A stretch of 5,137 bases of DNA, from contig CAZYWA010000555.1 in assembly GCA_964650975.1 (NCBI GenBank), forward strand, positions 1 to 5,137, given 5' to 3'. The stretch's first letter is position 1, and the number at the start of each line of letters is the position of its first letter. The notes below the pieces were generated by a model, which was given only the letters and a program-made list of their open reading frames with translations, did no database searches and was not told where the DNA came from. Below are positions 5,094 through 5,137 of the stretch, piece after piece. Both the position numbers and the translations under genes were made by a program. The DNA comes from CAZYWA01 sp964650975 [NCBI: uncultured bacterium]. Lineage in GTDB: Bacteria; JADJOY01.

Positions 5094-5137
5094 CGTCGTC
5101 CCCGAAACCACAGCACGCGTGGATACAAGCCGGCGCC

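Noticed and set aside
5060-5137. tRNA-like GGTTCGGGGG (T-loop-like) near the right end
   Set aside because: No acceptor stem, anticodon arm or CCA-proximal pairing could be fitted around it. It is better explained by the inverted-repeat structure.

Overview
The window is a very GC-rich bacterial chromosome segment. By eye it is about two thirds or more G+C, with G/C strongly favoured at third codon positions. It carries six protein-coding genes of housekeeping or accessory metabolism. There is no RNA gene, insertion sequence, phage gene or CRISPR array that I can see. The gene families (a cobalamin-receptor-like protein, paired PaaI-type hotdog thioesterases, a B12-binding/radical-SAM-like protein and a PQQ-type propeller) suit an uncultured proteobacterium or former deltaproteobacterium, such as Myxococcota or Binatota. 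That placement is a guess from gene content and composition.

Layout. Bases 1-573 (minus) hold the 5' part of a periplasmic-binding-protein-fold gene of the BtuF / helical-backbone-metal-receptor type, which runs off the left edge. A promoter-bearing divergent spacer (574-771) separates it from a small TPR protein (772-1254, plus). A hairpin-containing convergent spacer (1255-1324) follows. Then comes a two-gene minus-strand operon of PaaI-type hotdog thioesterases: first gene 1813-2289, second gene 1325-1816, joined by a GTGA stop/start overlap. A second divergent spacer (2290-2442) leads to a plus-strand B12-binding/radical-SAM-like protein (2443-3870). A palindrome at that gene's 3' end may serve the next gene, an eight-bladed PQQ/BamB-type beta-propeller protein (3922-5007). 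The last 130 bases hold no gene I can recognise but contain competing inverted repeats.

The most unusual object is the 475-residue protein at 2443-3870. Its N-terminal cobalamin-binding domain and much of the later barrel look like the lipid-biosynthesis type of B12-binding radical SAM enzyme. The loop that should carry the CxxxCxxC iron-sulfur motif is cleanly missing while the reading frame stays open, so it looks like a radical-SAM relative that has given up cluster chemistry. Also worth noting: the hotdog pair has complementary active-site residues (Ala and Asp in one, His and Glu in the other). The propeller protein has eight repeats at exactly 40 residues and no export signal. The BtuF-like protein likewise has no export signal.

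Nothing in the sequence ties the genes into one pathway. The only operon-like coupling that is firm is the thioesterase pair. The corrinoid theme shared by the BtuF-like gene and the B12-binding protein is suggestive only.
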